Notes under the pieces: model-generated
Told to the model about the DNA's origin: nothing
Seen by the model: only the letters and a program-made list of their open reading frames with translations
Databases searched by the model: none
Translations under genes and position numbers: made by a program
Assembly (NCBI GenBank): GCA_027487485.1
Contig: JAIYDN010000052.1
Span: 186,001-250,000 of the forward strand
From: Planctomycetaceae bacterium
Lineage (GTDB): Bacteria > Planctomycetota > Planctomycetia > Pirellulales > Pirellulaceae
Direction: 5' to 3'
Length of the DNA: 64,000 nt
Shown here: positions 7,947 to 17,472 of the stretch, piece by piece
How positions within the stretch are numbered: position 1 is the stretch's first letter
Layout of the letters: the number at the start of each line of letters is the position of its first letter

Positions 7947-10385
7947 TTACTTTCCTCGTTGTTGTTTTAATTGTTCTAGTCGTGATAGAACTTTGGGGGC
8001 GGGGGCAGCTGCGGCTGCAGCCACTGGTGGTGCTGGGGTCGCTGCCACTGCCGTAGTTGCAGGTGGCGCGATAGGAACGTCGATCTGGATTTCGCCGTTT
8101 CCGTTGACTTGAGTAATGATTCCTTTGTCGCTGGTAACGGTCGCACGGCAGACGATGGTTTTGTAATTGCCAGCGCGAACTTCAGCAGGGATTTGGAGTG
8201 GGAACACAGTTTGAGTTGCTTCGGGCGCGAGTGGAACTTTCGGAGTGGTTGCTACGGTTCCAGGTGGCACACCAAGGATTTCAATTTCAACCGTGCCCTC
8301 AACGGGTCTGCTCAGTTTAGTCTCAATAATAATGTCCACAGGCTTCCCTTGTTCCGCCATCGTTTTTCCGAACTTAAACTCGAACAGAGAATCGGTAATA
8401 TCGACATAAACGAACTCCGAGGCGATGGTGACAGGTCCGTATCCGGAATCAATGGTCGCCATGACAACCAAGGGCCACTTTCGAATCGCCGCGCCTTCGT
8501 TCGCTGTAATTGGCAGAATGATGGTCGACTGATCGCCAGGAATGGTCACCGCCGAAAATCCTAAACCTGGCGGGGCGCTCAGCAGACGAAGATTGATCGG
8601 TTTATCAAAGCCAGGGTTGCGTTTGGCATTGATACGCAAATCCAAGGAGCCACGTCGAACCAAGGGTACTTGTGGCTGAACGACTTCAATATCAAAAGGC
8701 GCAGGTTCGACGATCGCAACGGCGAGCTTGTCTTCGGTTCTGCCCCAAACATCGACGTTGTTTTGACCACGCACCAGCATGGATCGCTGCTGGAGCCCCC
8801 CCTTCAATTTCGCTTCAGGAGACAGAGGAATTGTCGCAACCAGATCCACTAGCTTGCCTGCATTTGCCGCCTGTGCATCCGCCCGAAACAACATCGGGAT
8901 CGTACCGAGGTCGGGAGGGCAAATTGCATCAGCTTGAGTCATGCCGGCAGGAAGATCTGCAGCAACTATCGTTGCTTCACCACCCACAAACCCACGCAGC
9001 ACGTTGGCTTCCAAAGCCATTCGCGAGCCGCGAGGCACGTTGATTACTTGCGATACATAGCGTTCTTGCTCGTTCACGCTTGTATTCACAAAGGGGCTTT
9101 GAATTAGAATCTCTGCTCGATATGCAAAGTGTTTCCCGAATCTGCCCAGGTGGTCAAAGATGCACAGTGCATACTTTCCATCTTCAGGCACTTTGAAAGA
9201 AATGTAGCTGTCAGGGCCGTTGCTGTCGTCGTTTCCAGCAAGCACGCCACCACCTATTTTGTAGATCTGCAAGGACGGGTCGACGTTGGATCGCAAAGGA
9301 GTTCTGGAATGGACTCGAATCTCTAGCTGTTGGTCCTTCTTGGCCTCGAATGCCCAGAAATCACGGTCTTTGTCTACCTCTAAAACACCATTGAAGGCCA
9401 CAGGAACAGGACTGACGGTAGCCAATGCGTTGAGGTCTGCGTTCGGTTCGCTTTCCAAAACATTCGGAACCGCAGCGGCTCGAACGTAGTTCGGGGAGGG
9501 GGACTGCAAGCCATCCTTCTTGGACCAAATGCGATGCGATGGCGATTCAGCCGCAGGCATATCAAAAGTCTCCTGCCATTGATTCCCAAGTAGGTCGATG
9601 CAAGTGGCAGTCAATGGTTGACCAGGCGGCCCACCGCTGGGAACAATCGCAACAGGGCGAGGAAACCCGCCAACATGCAACCGATAACGCGCTCGCTCAT
9701 TGCCCCCGAAGCTACTTTCGCGGACCTCGATGACATACCGCCCGTCTGCGGGCGCGACCATGGAGCATAGGCAATCCTGCTGTAAGAAGACAGAGTCGTC
9801 ACTGGCTGCTAATTCAAATCGCTTTGCATCATAGACAGCTACATACGGGTCAAAGAAGTCATACAAGTAAGAATGACGAAGTCCTTCAAGCTCGACATTC
9901 AACAATTGCCCTTGTTTCAATTCGACAGAAAAGTAGTCCACATCTTCGTTGAGCACGACTCCATCAACCGTCGAGTTGTATGGAATCGCCTGAGCTGCAG
10001 CGAACTCGCTGTTCGGCTCAACTTCGCCAACCGAAGGCAACGCGGAGACATTCAGCAACCGTATATTGCTGAGCCCCGTGTTGGTTACGACTCGGAACGG
10101 ATGCAAATCGCAGGTTACATCCGCCGAAGCGGCAACAGTCACCTTGATGTTATTGTCATCGATTTTCGTTATGTTGGAGGCCGTCAGCCCTGGCGAGAAA
10201 AACACCAACGAATGCGCGTCGCCAAGCCGAGCCCCTGATATTGTGATCTCCGCAGAAGTTCCGCGTTGAATACCTGAAAGAGACATGGAAACCGCTTCAG
10301 GTGCTGCGGCTTTTGCATCGCTGTAGTGCAGCGTCAACAAAGCAAGGAAGCAGGTTGCAGTAACACAAAACAGTTTGGTACGCAT
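7947..10385 (-). CDS. Secreted PPC-domain protein
   Basis: About 812 residues with an N-terminal signal peptide (MRTKLFCVTATCFLALL, cleavage near AKAAA). After an IPT/TIG-like domain at about 20-115, two PPC (bacterial pre-peptidase C-terminal) domains are visible at about 120-240 and 305-420, recognisable from EVEPNSEFAAAQAIP...DVDYFSV and ESEPNADLNALA...DRDFWAFE. The rest consists of beta-rich Ig-like modules and an Ala/Pro-rich C-terminus. Start ATG 10385 is preferred because a CGGAA sequence lies about 8 nt upstream and the signal peptide begins there; ATG 10406 and a longer frame to 10511 are possible. It sits between the DUF1501 and DUF1549/1553 genes, a recurrent planctomycete arrangement. 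No protease domain is seen, so PPC here probably serves binding or folding. Confidence 0.85.
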   Translation of the reverse strand: MRTKLFCVTATCFLALLTLHYSDAKAAAPEAVSMSLSGIQRGTSAEITISGARLGDAHSLVFFSPGLTASNITKIDDNNIKVTVAASADVTCDLHPFRVVTNTGLSNIRLLNVSALPSVGEVEPNSEFAAAQAIPYNSTVDGVVLNEDVDYFSVELKQGQLLNVELEGLRHSYLYDFFDPYVAVYDAKRFELAASDDSVFLQQDCLCSMVAPADGRYVIEVRESSFGGNERARYRLHVGGFPRPVAIVPSGGPPGQPLTATCIDLLGNQWQETFDMPAAESPSHRIWSKKDGLQSPSPNYVRAAAVPNVLESEPNADLNALATVSPVPVAFNGVLEVDKDRDFWAFEAKKDQQLEIRVHSRTPLRSNVDPSLQIYKIGGGVLAGNDDSNGPDSYISFKVPEDGKYALCIFDHLGRFGKHFAYRAEILIQSPFVNTSVNEQERYVSQVINVPRGSRMALEANVLRGFVGGEATIVAADLPAGMTQADAICPPDLGTIPMLFRADAQAANAGKLVDLVATIPLSPEAKLKGGLQQRSMLVRGQNNVDVWGRTEDKLAVAIVEPAPFDIEVVQPQVPLVRRGSLDLRINAKRNPGFDKPINLRLLSAPPGLGFSAVTIPGDQSTIILPITANEGAAIRKWPLVVMATIDSGYGPVTIASEFVYVDITDSLFEFKFGKTMAEQGKPVDIIIETKLSRPVEGTVEIEILGVPPGTVATTPKVPLAPEATQTVFPLQIPAEVRAGNYKTIVCRATVTSDKGIITQVNGNGEIQIDVPIAPPATTAVAATPAPPVAAAAAAPAPKVLSRLEQLKQQRGK

Positions 10386-10526
10386 GGAGAAATTCCGGTT
10401 TTGCATAAAACAGTTCTTACAAAAGCAAGGCAATAGACAGGCGGGTGCTTGATTGCCGGGGAGGCAACCGGGGCAATCGAGGCGGAACCTCGATTTGCAA
10501 AAACGGTTCAAAGCGGAACTGGCGTA

Positions 10527-11828
10527 TTAGGCCAAGATATCTTGGATGACCTTACCGCCGTCGCAAATTTCGATGGGGCGGTCACCGGGTGACATGAGTT
10601 CTTTATCCGCTACGATCCCGAGAAGCTGATACATGGTTGTGGCTAGATCTTCCGGCGACACGGGATCAAATTCGGGTTCGGTCGCGGTCGCATCGGAAGC
10701 GCCGTATACCAATCCACCCTTCACACCACCACCAGCCAGCATCACCGAGAAGACCTTAGGCCAGTGATCTCGCCCGGCTTCGTTATTGATTTTCGGAGTC
10801 CGACCGAATTCGCTGCTGACCATAACCAGGGTCTTCGACAACAAACCTCTCGACTCCAAATCTTCAATCAGAGCGGCCAAGGCTTGATCTAAAGGCGGCA
10901 TGTCTCGACGCATACCCGCCGAGATCTGGTTGTGCATGTCCCAGCCGCCGTACGTTACCGTTACGAAGCGAACGCCAGACTCAACCAAACGGCGAGCCAT
11001 CAGCAATCGCTGGCCAGCTGCGTTGCGTCCATATCGATCTCGCATTGCAGCGTCTTCTGCTTCGATGTTGAAAGCTTCGCGAGCCTTATCGCTGCTGATC
11101 AGCGAATAGGCTCGTTGGTAGAATGTGTCCATGGCCGCGATGTTGTCCGACTTTTGCTTGTCCGCAAAGTACGAATTGACCGCATCCAAAGCAGAGCGGC
11201 GGCGCTGGAATCGGGCGGCATCCACCCCGTTGGTGAGGTTCAAGTCTTGAACTCGGAAGCCCGCGTTGGCTGGGTCCGCACCCAAACTGAATGGGCCATA
11301 AGAAGAGCTCAAGTAACCCGTGCCCGCAAATTCATTCGCGGTGCTTGGAACCGCAACGTAAGGTGGCAAGTCGTTTCGAGGGCCGTATTCATGGCTGACC
11401 ACGGAACCAAAACTTGGGAAAATAAGAGCTGGGGACGGCTTGTACCCAGTGAACATGTTGTGAGTGCCACGTTCGTGAGCAGCTTCGCCGTGCGACATGG
11501 AACGAATGACGGTCAATCGATCGGAGATACTGGCGAGACGCGGAACTGTTTCCGAAAAGATATCCCCTGTCTTGGTCTTGATCGGCTTCAGTTCACCCCG
11601 GTATTCCAGCGGGCTGTAGGGCTTGGGATCAAAAGTTTCTTGGTGAGCGATTCCGCCCGGAAGATAGATATGGATGACGCTTTCGGCCTTCGCCTCCAAA
11701 AAGTCATATTGTTTTTGGTCTGCCAAAGCACGTTGACGAAACAAATCGCCCATCGTTAACCCGAGACCACCAAACGCACCGACCGTCATAAATCCGCGTC
11801 GACCAAGTGGGTTACCTAGACATCTCAT
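10527..11828 (-). CDS. DUF1501 protein, Tat-exported
   Basis: About 433 residues. The N-terminus has a twin-arginine type signal (GRRGFMTVGAFGGLGL). The body is a DUF1501 domain of the alkaline-phosphatase/sulfatase-like superfamily: YLPGGIAHQETFDPKP, RSMSHGEAAHERGTHNMF, EFGRTPKINNEAGRDHWP and GGGVKGGLVYGASD are its landmark segments, with His/Asp residues placed like metal ligands. Start ATG 11828 has a GGAG motif about 9 nt upstream; ATG 11843 has none. It is the first gene of the minus-strand cluster running to 2912 and is divergent from the TIM-barrel gene at 12079. DUF1501 proteins nearly always pair with DUF1549/1553 proteins; their substrate is not established. Confidence 0.9.
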   Translation of the reverse strand: MRCLGNPLGRRGFMTVGAFGGLGLTMGDLFRQRALADQKQYDFLEAKAESVIHIYLPGGIAHQETFDPKPYSPLEYRGELKPIKTKTGDIFSETVPRLASISDRLTVIRSMSHGEAAHERGTHNMFTGYKPSPALIFPSFGSVVSHEYGPRNDLPPYVAVPSTANEFAGTGYLSSSYGPFSLGADPANAGFRVQDLNLTNGVDAARFQRRRSALDAVNSYFADKQKSDNIAAMDTFYQRAYSLISSDKAREAFNIEAEDAAMRDRYGRNAAGQRLLMARRLVESGVRFVTVTYGGWDMHNQISAGMRRDMPPLDQALAALIEDLESRGLLSKTLVMVSSEFGRTPKINNEAGRDHWPKVFSVMLAGGGVKGGLVYGASDATATEPEFDPVSPEDLATTMYQLLGIVADKELMSPGDRPIEICDGGKVIQDILA

Positions 11829-11980
11829 GCGTACGTTCTCCATGAACTGGAAACAAAAAAGGTTCTTGATGTTGTGATGGCTGACGTCCCGTTAGGAATG
11901 TCAAACCGATTTGGGAGGGATTTTTTGGCACTTGCCAGCAGGGTTGACCTGACCTGGATGTGCCGAGTGGTATGAAACAG

Positions 11981-11986
11981 TATAAT
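11981..11986 (+). promoter_or_regulatory. Candidate -10 element (TATAAT)
   Basis: A perfect TATAAT hexamer about 90 nt upstream of the start at 12079. No good -35 box lies at 16-18 nt spacing; TTGACC at 11944 is too far. It is the best promoter candidate in the 250-nt divergent spacer between the DUF1501 cluster and the TIM-barrel gene. Confidence 0.3.
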
Positions 11987-12078
11987 GCCGTTCGAGGCTC
12001 GTTTGTACCCTGAAACCAAACCAAAAGACTCTGTTTTTTCCTCATTCCCCTCCCTATTGAGCCTGAAAAAGGAATTGC

Positions 12079-13107
12079 ATGTTGTCATTTCGATTGGATC
12101 CGTCGTCAAAAAAGCCACAATCAAACACGCCGTTACCGGTTTCACGCGTCAAGGTTCTGCCAAGAAACCAAAGCGAAATCGTTGACCGACGTAGTCTGCT
12201 GGTGGCCGGAGCTGCGTTGGCAACTTCGATCATGGTTCCTACAAGCAGAATTCATGCCAACCCAATCGCATCAGCCCGCCTCCGGGATGCCAGATCGCCT
12301 CGATTTGGATTGGTGACCTACCTCTGGGGCAAGGACTTGGAGCTCCCAGCTTTGCTTGAGGCCTGTGATTATGCAGGAATGGCTGGCGTCGAGCTTCGCA
12401 CGGAGCACAAGCATGGCGTTGAGCCCAGCCTTTCCGATCTTCAACGCAAAGAGGTTCGAAAACAGTTTGAACGAAGTGGCATCACTTTGGTCGGTTATGG
12501 AGCCAATTGCGAATTCCATTCACCAAAGCCTGACGTTCTTGCCGCCAATATCAAACTTTGCAAGGACTACATTCATTTGATGCATGATTGTGGTGGATCA
12601 GGTGTCAAAGTGAAGCCCAATGCATTCGCACCCGGCGTGCCCCATGCCCAGACAATCGAACAGATCGGGAATGCTCTGAACGAGCTTGCTGAATATGGTG
12701 AAAGATATGGCCAACAAATCCGTTTAGAAGTTCACGGCCAAGGAACGAGTGAATTGAGTGTTGTTCGAGACATCTATCAGGTTGCCACTCATCCCAACGC
12801 GACCGTGTGCTGGAACAGCAACAACGAGGACCTATTACCGCCGGGGCTTGAAGACAATTTCAATATGGTTCGGGCTCGGTTCGGAGAAACGCTGCATCTG
12901 CGCGAATTAAATCTTAACGATTATCCTTATCAGGACTTAATCAACCTTTTGGTCAAAACAGAGTACACTGGCTGGGTATTGATGGAGGCCAGAACCGATC
13001 CAAAAAATAAACCGGAAGCGATGAAGGAGCAGCGAGCGATTTTCGATTCGATGGTACAACTTGCGATCAAGGCGAACCCCATCTCCAACGCAACACCATC
13101 CAAGTAG
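12079..13107 (+). CDS. Exported sugar phosphate isomerase/epimerase-like TIM-barrel protein
   Basis: 342 residues. A Tat-like signal (DRRSLLVAGAALATS, about residues 36-50) is followed by a xylose isomerase-like TIM barrel: FGLVTYLWGKDLELP, GVELRTEHKHGVEP, then a central LEVHGQGTSE with a probable metal ligand Glu and His, and LHLRELN near the end. An AAGGA ribosome binding site 5 nt upstream fixes the start at 12079. The stretch before the twin Arg is unusually long for a Tat signal. This superfamily includes isomerases, epimerases and endonucleases; planctomycetes carry many exported members of unknown substrate. The MFS gene follows after 15 nt, suggesting an operon, possibly linking sugar conversion with transport. 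Confidence 0.85.
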   Translation: MLSFRLDPSSKKPQSNTPLPVSRVKVLPRNQSEIVDRRSLLVAGAALATSIMVPTSRIHANPIASARLRDARSPRFGLVTYLWGKDLELPALLEACDYAGMAGVELRTEHKHGVEPSLSDLQRKEVRKQFERSGITLVGYGANCEFHSPKPDVLAANIKLCKDYIHLMHDCGGSGVKVKPNAFAPGVPHAQTIEQIGNALNELAEYGERYGQQIRLEVHGQGTSELSVVRDIYQVATHPNATVCWNSNNEDLLPPGLEDNFNMVRARFGETLHLRELNLNDYPYQDLINLLVKTEYTGWVLMEARTDPKNKPEAMKEQRAIFDSMVQLAIKANPISNATPSK

Positions 13108-13122
13108 TTATCGAACCCCGCA

Positions 13123-14349
13123 ATGAATCAACGCAAAGCCGCTTTGGCCTTCATCCTTGTCACCATCATTTTAGATGTGTTGTCCTTGGGTTTGATCATC
13201 CCTGTCGGGGCCAAATTGATCAAGCAACTTGTCAACGGCGACGAATCGACAGCGGCTTGGTACGTTGGCTTGTTCGGAACAACCTGGGCCTTCATGCAGT
13301 TTTTTTCCTCGCCCATCATGGGGGCGTTGTCGGATCGATTTGGACGCCGCCCCGTTCTATTGATCTCCGCCTTCGGTTTAGGGCTGGACTATATTCTTCT
13401 TGCCTTAGCCCCCAACCTTGCTTGGCTGTTTGTGGGAAGAATCATCACTGGGATTACGGCAGCCAGTTTTTCGACCGCTCAAGCTTACATGGCAGATGTG
13501 ACCGAACCCGAAAACAGATCGGCAGCGTATGGTCTATTCGGAGCAGCCTTCGGCCTGGGATTCATCTTGGGTCCCGCGTTGGGTGGTTGGTTGATGGACT
13601 TTGACTTGCGTCTTCCTTTTTGGATTTCCGCTGGCCTTACGCTTACGAATGCTTTTTATGGCTACTTCGTATTGCCGGAATCACTACCACCCGACAAACG
13701 CAGCAAGTTCACGTGGGCAAAGGCCAATCCGCTTGGATCGCTCAAACTGCTACTGTCCAAAAGTGGCTTGTTGCCGATGGCCTTAACCCTGTTTCTGTAT
13801 CAGCTGTCCCATCAGGTCTTTCAAAACGTGTTTGTACTTTATACCGATGCACGATTTCATTGGTCCGGGGCGGCCGTTGGTGGAACGCTTGCAACCGTAG
13901 GCATTTTGAACTTCATCGTCCAAGGTGGTTTGATTCGGCCGTTCAACAAACGGTTTGGCGAGCGAGTACTAGTGTTTGTGGGGCTGATGGGCGGAATTGC
14001 CGGATTCATTTGCTATGGCTTGGTGGACAACGGCCGCGCCTTTTTCGCTAGCACGCTCTTGTTTGCATTTATGGGGTTCTTCAACGCTTCGATACAAGGC
14101 GTCATGTCGAAACAGCTTGGGCCAAGCGAACAAGGCCAACTGTCCGGAGCCAACAGCTCACTCAATGGAATCTCCGGCATGATCGGCCCCTATTTGTTCA
14201 CGACCATCTTTGCCATGACGATCAAGCCTGACTCACCGAACTATTGGCCAGGAGCCCCTTTCTTCTTGGCAGCAGCGATCTTATCACTGGCATTGGTACT
14301 CGCCGCGATTTATGTACCCAAGAGACCCAAGTCAGTCGTTGCTGGATAA
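13123..14349 (+). CDS. MFS transporter, TetA/TCR-like
   Basis: 408 residues with about 12 hydrophobic segments. The loop between helices 2 and 3 carries a classical MFS signature (GALSDRFGRRPVLL), and the following RIITGITAASFSTAQAYMAD and GLFGAAFGLGFILGPALGG match the tetracycline-resistance-like drug:H+ antiporter branch. It is a standard length with an ATG start. The gene follows the TIM-barrel gene by 15 nt and its 3' end overlaps the convergent ATP-grasp gene by 18 nt. Similarity to TetA indicates the subfamily only; tetracycline export cannot be concluded and the substrate could be a metabolite. Confidence 0.85.
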   Translation: MNQRKAALAFILVTIILDVLSLGLIIPVGAKLIKQLVNGDESTAAWYVGLFGTTWAFMQFFSSPIMGALSDRFGRRPVLLISAFGLGLDYILLALAPNLAWLFVGRIITGITAASFSTAQAYMADVTEPENRSAAYGLFGAAFGLGFILGPALGGWLMDFDLRLPFWISAGLTLTNAFYGYFVLPESLPPDKRSKFTWAKANPLGSLKLLLSKSGLLPMALTLFLYQLSHQVFQNVFVLYTDARFHWSGAAVGGTLATVGILNFIVQGGLIRPFNKRFGERVLVFVGLMGGIAGFICYGLVDNGRAFFASTLLFAFMGFFNASIQGVMSKQLGPSEQGQLSGANSSLNGISGMIGPYLFTTIFAMTIKPDSPNYWPGAPFFLAAAILSLALVLAAIYVPKRPKSVVAG

Positions 14350-15582
14350 TTGCGTCCCAACAGCAACGACTTGCTCTTTCGTCTTGCCAACGATCATCGA
14401 AGTTCTTATCGGCTGTCCTTGGATGACTTGAGTGTTTGCAGGAGGAATATCGGCCGCGAACCAAGCCGATTCTGCCGGCAACACGTTACCGCTATCCCAA
14501 CGAACTTCCCACCATGATGACGCTTGTGCCTCCGACACGACAAAATCACAGGGGGCGTAATGGATCAATTTCCCGAGGACTCTTTGGGGGGTAGCTAGAA
14601 TTCGCTCGTCGCTACGAAGCGACAATGCCTGCCACGAACTCAGTTCAACCGACTTGTTCACGCAAGCAACATGCCATCCTACTAAACGTTCCTCCATCGC
14701 AACGTCTAACAATTCCATGCTAGCGCTCCAACGAGGATTGATCTCTAGCAAGGAAATGAACTCCGGATTCACAATGAAGTCAGCTTGCCAAAGGCCCAGA
14801 ATTCGTGACTCGTTTCCAACACGTTGGCCAAAAGACCGCAAAAGAGCCAAAGATGCTTCTGACAATTGGCAGGGACCAATCGAGCCTCGATAGGTGTACT
14901 TTGGCATGAAGCTCTGCGTGTCTTCGAAGCCGCTTTCGGCCACTCCAAGTAGGATTGTTCCAAAATCGCTGGTTAAAAAAGTAACGCCGACCCCTGTCCC
15001 TTCCTGCTTCTGCTGAAGGTAATAGTTCTGCGAGTCGTCGGAAAGACGATGATGTGATGTCGCGTTGTCGATGGGCCAGTCATGTACCCCCTGTCCGCCA
15101 ACACTTTGATTCGATTTAAGAACCCACAGCGAATGAGAATCCATCGTTGGGTCTTGCAGCAAGGAAGCATCGAAAATGGCAATGCTTTTGGGCCAAACGA
15201 TGTCCGATTCTTGCGCCCAACGTTGCCAATTCTTGACGTCTCGCATCGCAACCACCGATTCAATCGCGTCGCACGAACGACCAGTCCGGCGAAAGAAATC
15301 GTACAGTCGCGAGGATTGATGCTCCATGCCGCCGGTGATCAGGACTGGGCCGCTAGTCGGTTGATCCACGAGCCAATCAAGCCAAGCGGGATCCGCCATC
15401 GAATGATAACGGCAACCTAAACTGGTCAGGTCGCGATCCCCGCAAAAATCCACTACGATTGGCCGGTGCCCAGCTCGGACGGAACATTCTGCGGAGGCTC
15501 GAGCGCTAAAGCCCAAAACCACGAGCGGATTACAATCGCTCTTCGAATCCTGCGATGGAATTGGGAACTGGGGTTTTTTCAT
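14332..15582 (-). CDS. ATP-grasp domain protein
   Basis: About 416 residues. The N-terminus looks like a preATP-grasp Rossmann-like domain (VVLGFSARASAECSVRAG, RPIVVDFCGDRD). An ATP-grasp fold follows, with WVLKSNQSVGGQGVHDW as the nucleotide-binding Lys/Gly-rich loop and DFIVNPEFISLLEINPRWSA containing the conserved metal-binding Glu/Asn/Arg (EINPR). Such enzymes ligate a carboxylate to an amine using ATP. Related ATP-grasp proteins occur in tetrahydromethanopterin-linked C1 gene sets of planctomycetes, but no other such gene is nearby, so this is only a possibility. The start is uncertain: a strong AGGAGG lies 1 nt before a TTG at 15597 and 16 nt before ATG 15582. The 3' end overlaps the MFS gene by 18 nt on the opposite strand. 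Confidence 0.8.
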   Translation of the reverse strand: MKKPQFPIPSQDSKSDCNPLVVLGFSARASAECSVRAGHRPIVVDFCGDRDLTSLGCRYHSMADPAWLDWLVDQPTSGPVLITGGMEHQSSRLYDFFRRTGRSCDAIESVVAMRDVKNWQRWAQESDIVWPKSIAIFDASLLQDPTMDSHSLWVLKSNQSVGGQGVHDWPIDNATSHHRLSDDSQNYYLQQKQEGTGVGVTFLTSDFGTILLGVAESGFEDTQSFMPKYTYRGSIGPCQLSEASLALLRSFGQRVGNESRILGLWQADFIVNPEFISLLEINPRWSASMELLDVAMEERLVGWHVACVNKSVELSSWQALSLRSDERILATPQRVLGKLIHYAPCDFVVSEAQASSWWEVRWDSGNVLPAESAWFAADIPPANTQVIQGQPIRTSMIVGKTKEQVVAVGTQLSSND

Positions 15583-15784
15583 TTCCGGGCGTTGCAATCC
15601 TCCTAAGTATCCGGCTTTCGCAAATCCGCACGTTCATTGCTGGCATACTCAACCGCCCTCGCGAATTTGAAAACCGGGTTTAATGGTGCGAATCAGTCTA
15701 GCAACCGTTGGACCGAAATCGATAGCATCCAGCAGGGAAAAGAAGTCTTTGCGGGAGAACCGCGTCAACTCAAGGATGAGCCGG

Positions 15785-16099
15785 ATGAAACCTCAACGCG
15801 GGCAGCAAGCCTCGAAAAGCCAATTTGCTGGCCTCCTTTTCTTTTCGTTGATGGTCGTTGCCTTAGGATGCAAGGGCTCGCAACTAGGAACCCGTCGCTG
15901 GGGCGGAAGTGATTACGGCCAAGGATCCGAAGATCGTCAAAAGGCTCGCGCCGTTTACTTCGATCCCTATCCTCTCAACGATATCGGTCCAGAAGTAGTG
16001 GGTGGACGCCCTCGAGGGTTCATGAATCCACTGCCCGAAGCGAACCGAAACGAACTCAAGGATCCCATTTCAAATCCTTGGCAAGGATACGGCCGCTAA
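15785..16099 (+). CDS. Small lipoprotein, unknown function
   Basis: About 104 residues. The N-terminus is positively charged, then a hydrophobic stretch (FAGLLFFSLMVVALGC) ends in a lipobox with Cys at about position 28, so it is probably a lipid-anchored protein. The mature part is short, polar and Gly/Pro/Arg-rich with no recognised domain. ATG 15785 is preferred over frames starting at 15683 or 15776: AAGGATGAG lies about 8 nt before it and it gives a compact lipoprotein signal. It is divergent from the ATP-grasp gene. Function unknown. Confidence 0.7.
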   Translation: MKPQRGQQASKSQFAGLLFFSLMVVALGCKGSQLGTRRWGGSDYGQGSEDRQKARAVYFDPYPLNDIGPEVVGGRPRGFMNPLPEANRNELKDPISNPWQGYGR

Positions 16100-16396
16100 C
16101 TCGTCAACTCGTTTTGGCTCAGGCTCTTTCTCGCTGAAATCTCCGCTTCTCGTCGCGGTCTGAAAACACCAGATCTCTCAAACAGAATTCCAATGTTTAT
16201 CATTTCTGGTTATCTGTTCCAATGGTTGACAACCATAATTCTTGTACAGCCAAAGGGCGTGCAGGCCACCCCCAATAGGAATCTTTTCACAATCTTCAGG
16301 GAACCACGATCTCCTGGCGACCTTAGAATGCTATCAATCCTTTAGGTTACTTTTCAATTGGGTATTTTTTGGTAATTCGCGACTTCAGGCTTCACC
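16100..16396. other. Intergenic region without recognised feature
   Basis: About 300 nt between the lipoprotein gene and the hydrolase gene. A TTGACA hexamer occurs at 16226-16231, but no matching -10 box is found at normal spacing. No hairpin or RNA gene was recognised. Confidence 0.5.
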
Positions 16397-17428
16397 ATGT
16401 TTCGGGTCAAACTACTGCTTATCATTGTCTGTTTATGGAGTTCCCATTCCGGAGCGCAACAGCCTCCGTCGTTGAGTCCCGAGAAACTTGGCTATGAATC
16501 GCATACCATCGACGATCCAAAACTAGGAACGGTCAACTACTATCTTCGTAACGAAGGGGTAGATTCGAACAAGCCGCTTCTTGTCTATCTAGATGGTTCG
16601 GGTCCTTATCCCCTCTACCAGCGAATGAAACAGGGGTTCGGTTCGACGGTCATGATCCAGGACAAAAAGTTACTCGCGCAATTCAATCTTGTCGTCATTA
16701 GCAAGCCCGGTGTTCCATTTGTAGATGATGTGGAAATGAACGCTCTTACAGGCATGCCTGATTACGCCCCACCCGAAGAGTACACAAGAAAGCTATCGCT
16801 CGATTGGCGAGTGAATTCCGCCAAAAAGGTCATTGATGACTTGCTCGGTGTGGTTGGATTAAAACCAAGTAAGCTTATCGTAGTGGGAATCTCGGAAGGA
16901 TTTCACGTAGGGGCGAAGCTTGCTGCAATCGAACCGCGAATCACGCATGTAGGTCTATTCGTGGGAAACGGACTGAACCAGTTTTATGACTTTACGATTG
17001 CAACTCGCATGAAGGCAGAACGAGGCGAGTTGTCCGCGACAGAAGCTCAGTCCGAAATCGATCAACTCCTCGAATCAGCGAAGGAGATTTATGCGGACCC
17101 CGATTCGATTGAAAAGTATTGGATGGGTCATACCTATAAGCGATGGTCTAGTTTTTGTAGCAGTGCGCCATTGGAACACCTGCTCCAAGTGAAGTCCCCC
17201 ATTTTCGTAGCGTGCTGTTCGCTCGACAAAAACACATCCATCGTCAGTGCCGACTATATCCCACTGGAGTTTGCTAAACGAAGAAAAAACAATCTGACTT
17301 ACCGAGTCTATCCCTATGAGCACTCTTTCATGGAGCGAACCATCGGCAAGGATGGGCAAGTTACCGGCGTCAGCTCGCACTTTGAAGAGGTGTTCCAAGA
17401 ATTCTTAGAATGGATCGCTGTCCATTAA
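16397..17428 (+). CDS. Secreted alpha/beta-hydrolase-like protein
   Basis: 343 residues with a signal peptide (cleavage near HSGAQ). The fold is indicated by an N-terminal LLVYLDGSGPYP oxyanion-type strand and loop, the nucleophile elbow GISEG (G-x-S-x-G) in the stretch beginning KLIVVGISEG, a candidate catalytic Asp in FVACCSLDKN, and a His in YPYEHSF. These positions match a Ser-Asp-His triad, so an exported esterase- or peptidase-like hydrolase is likely. No specific family was recognised. It converges with the RND pump gene (44 nt apart) with no clear terminator between. Confidence 0.78.
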   Translation: MFRVKLLLIIVCLWSSHSGAQQPPSLSPEKLGYESHTIDDPKLGTVNYYLRNEGVDSNKPLLVYLDGSGPYPLYQRMKQGFGSTVMIQDKKLLAQFNLVVISKPGVPFVDDVEMNALTGMPDYAPPEEYTRKLSLDWRVNSAKKVIDDLLGVVGLKPSKLIVVGISEGFHVGAKLAAIEPRITHVGLFVGNGLNQFYDFTIATRMKAERGELSATEAQSEIDQLLESAKEIYADPDSIEKYWMGHTYKRWSSFCSSAPLEHLLQVKSPIFVACCSLDKNTSIVSADYIPLEFAKRRKNNLTYRVYPYEHSFMERTIGKDGQVTGVSSHFEEVFQEFLEWIAVH

Positions 17429-17472
17429 GTTCGTGCAACCGAGGGCGGAAATACAAGTTTTGCCGCGGCAGG

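Noticed and set aside
10932-11759. 275-codon open frame antisense to the DUF1501 gene
   Set aside because: Shadow of a well supported gene; no family motif.
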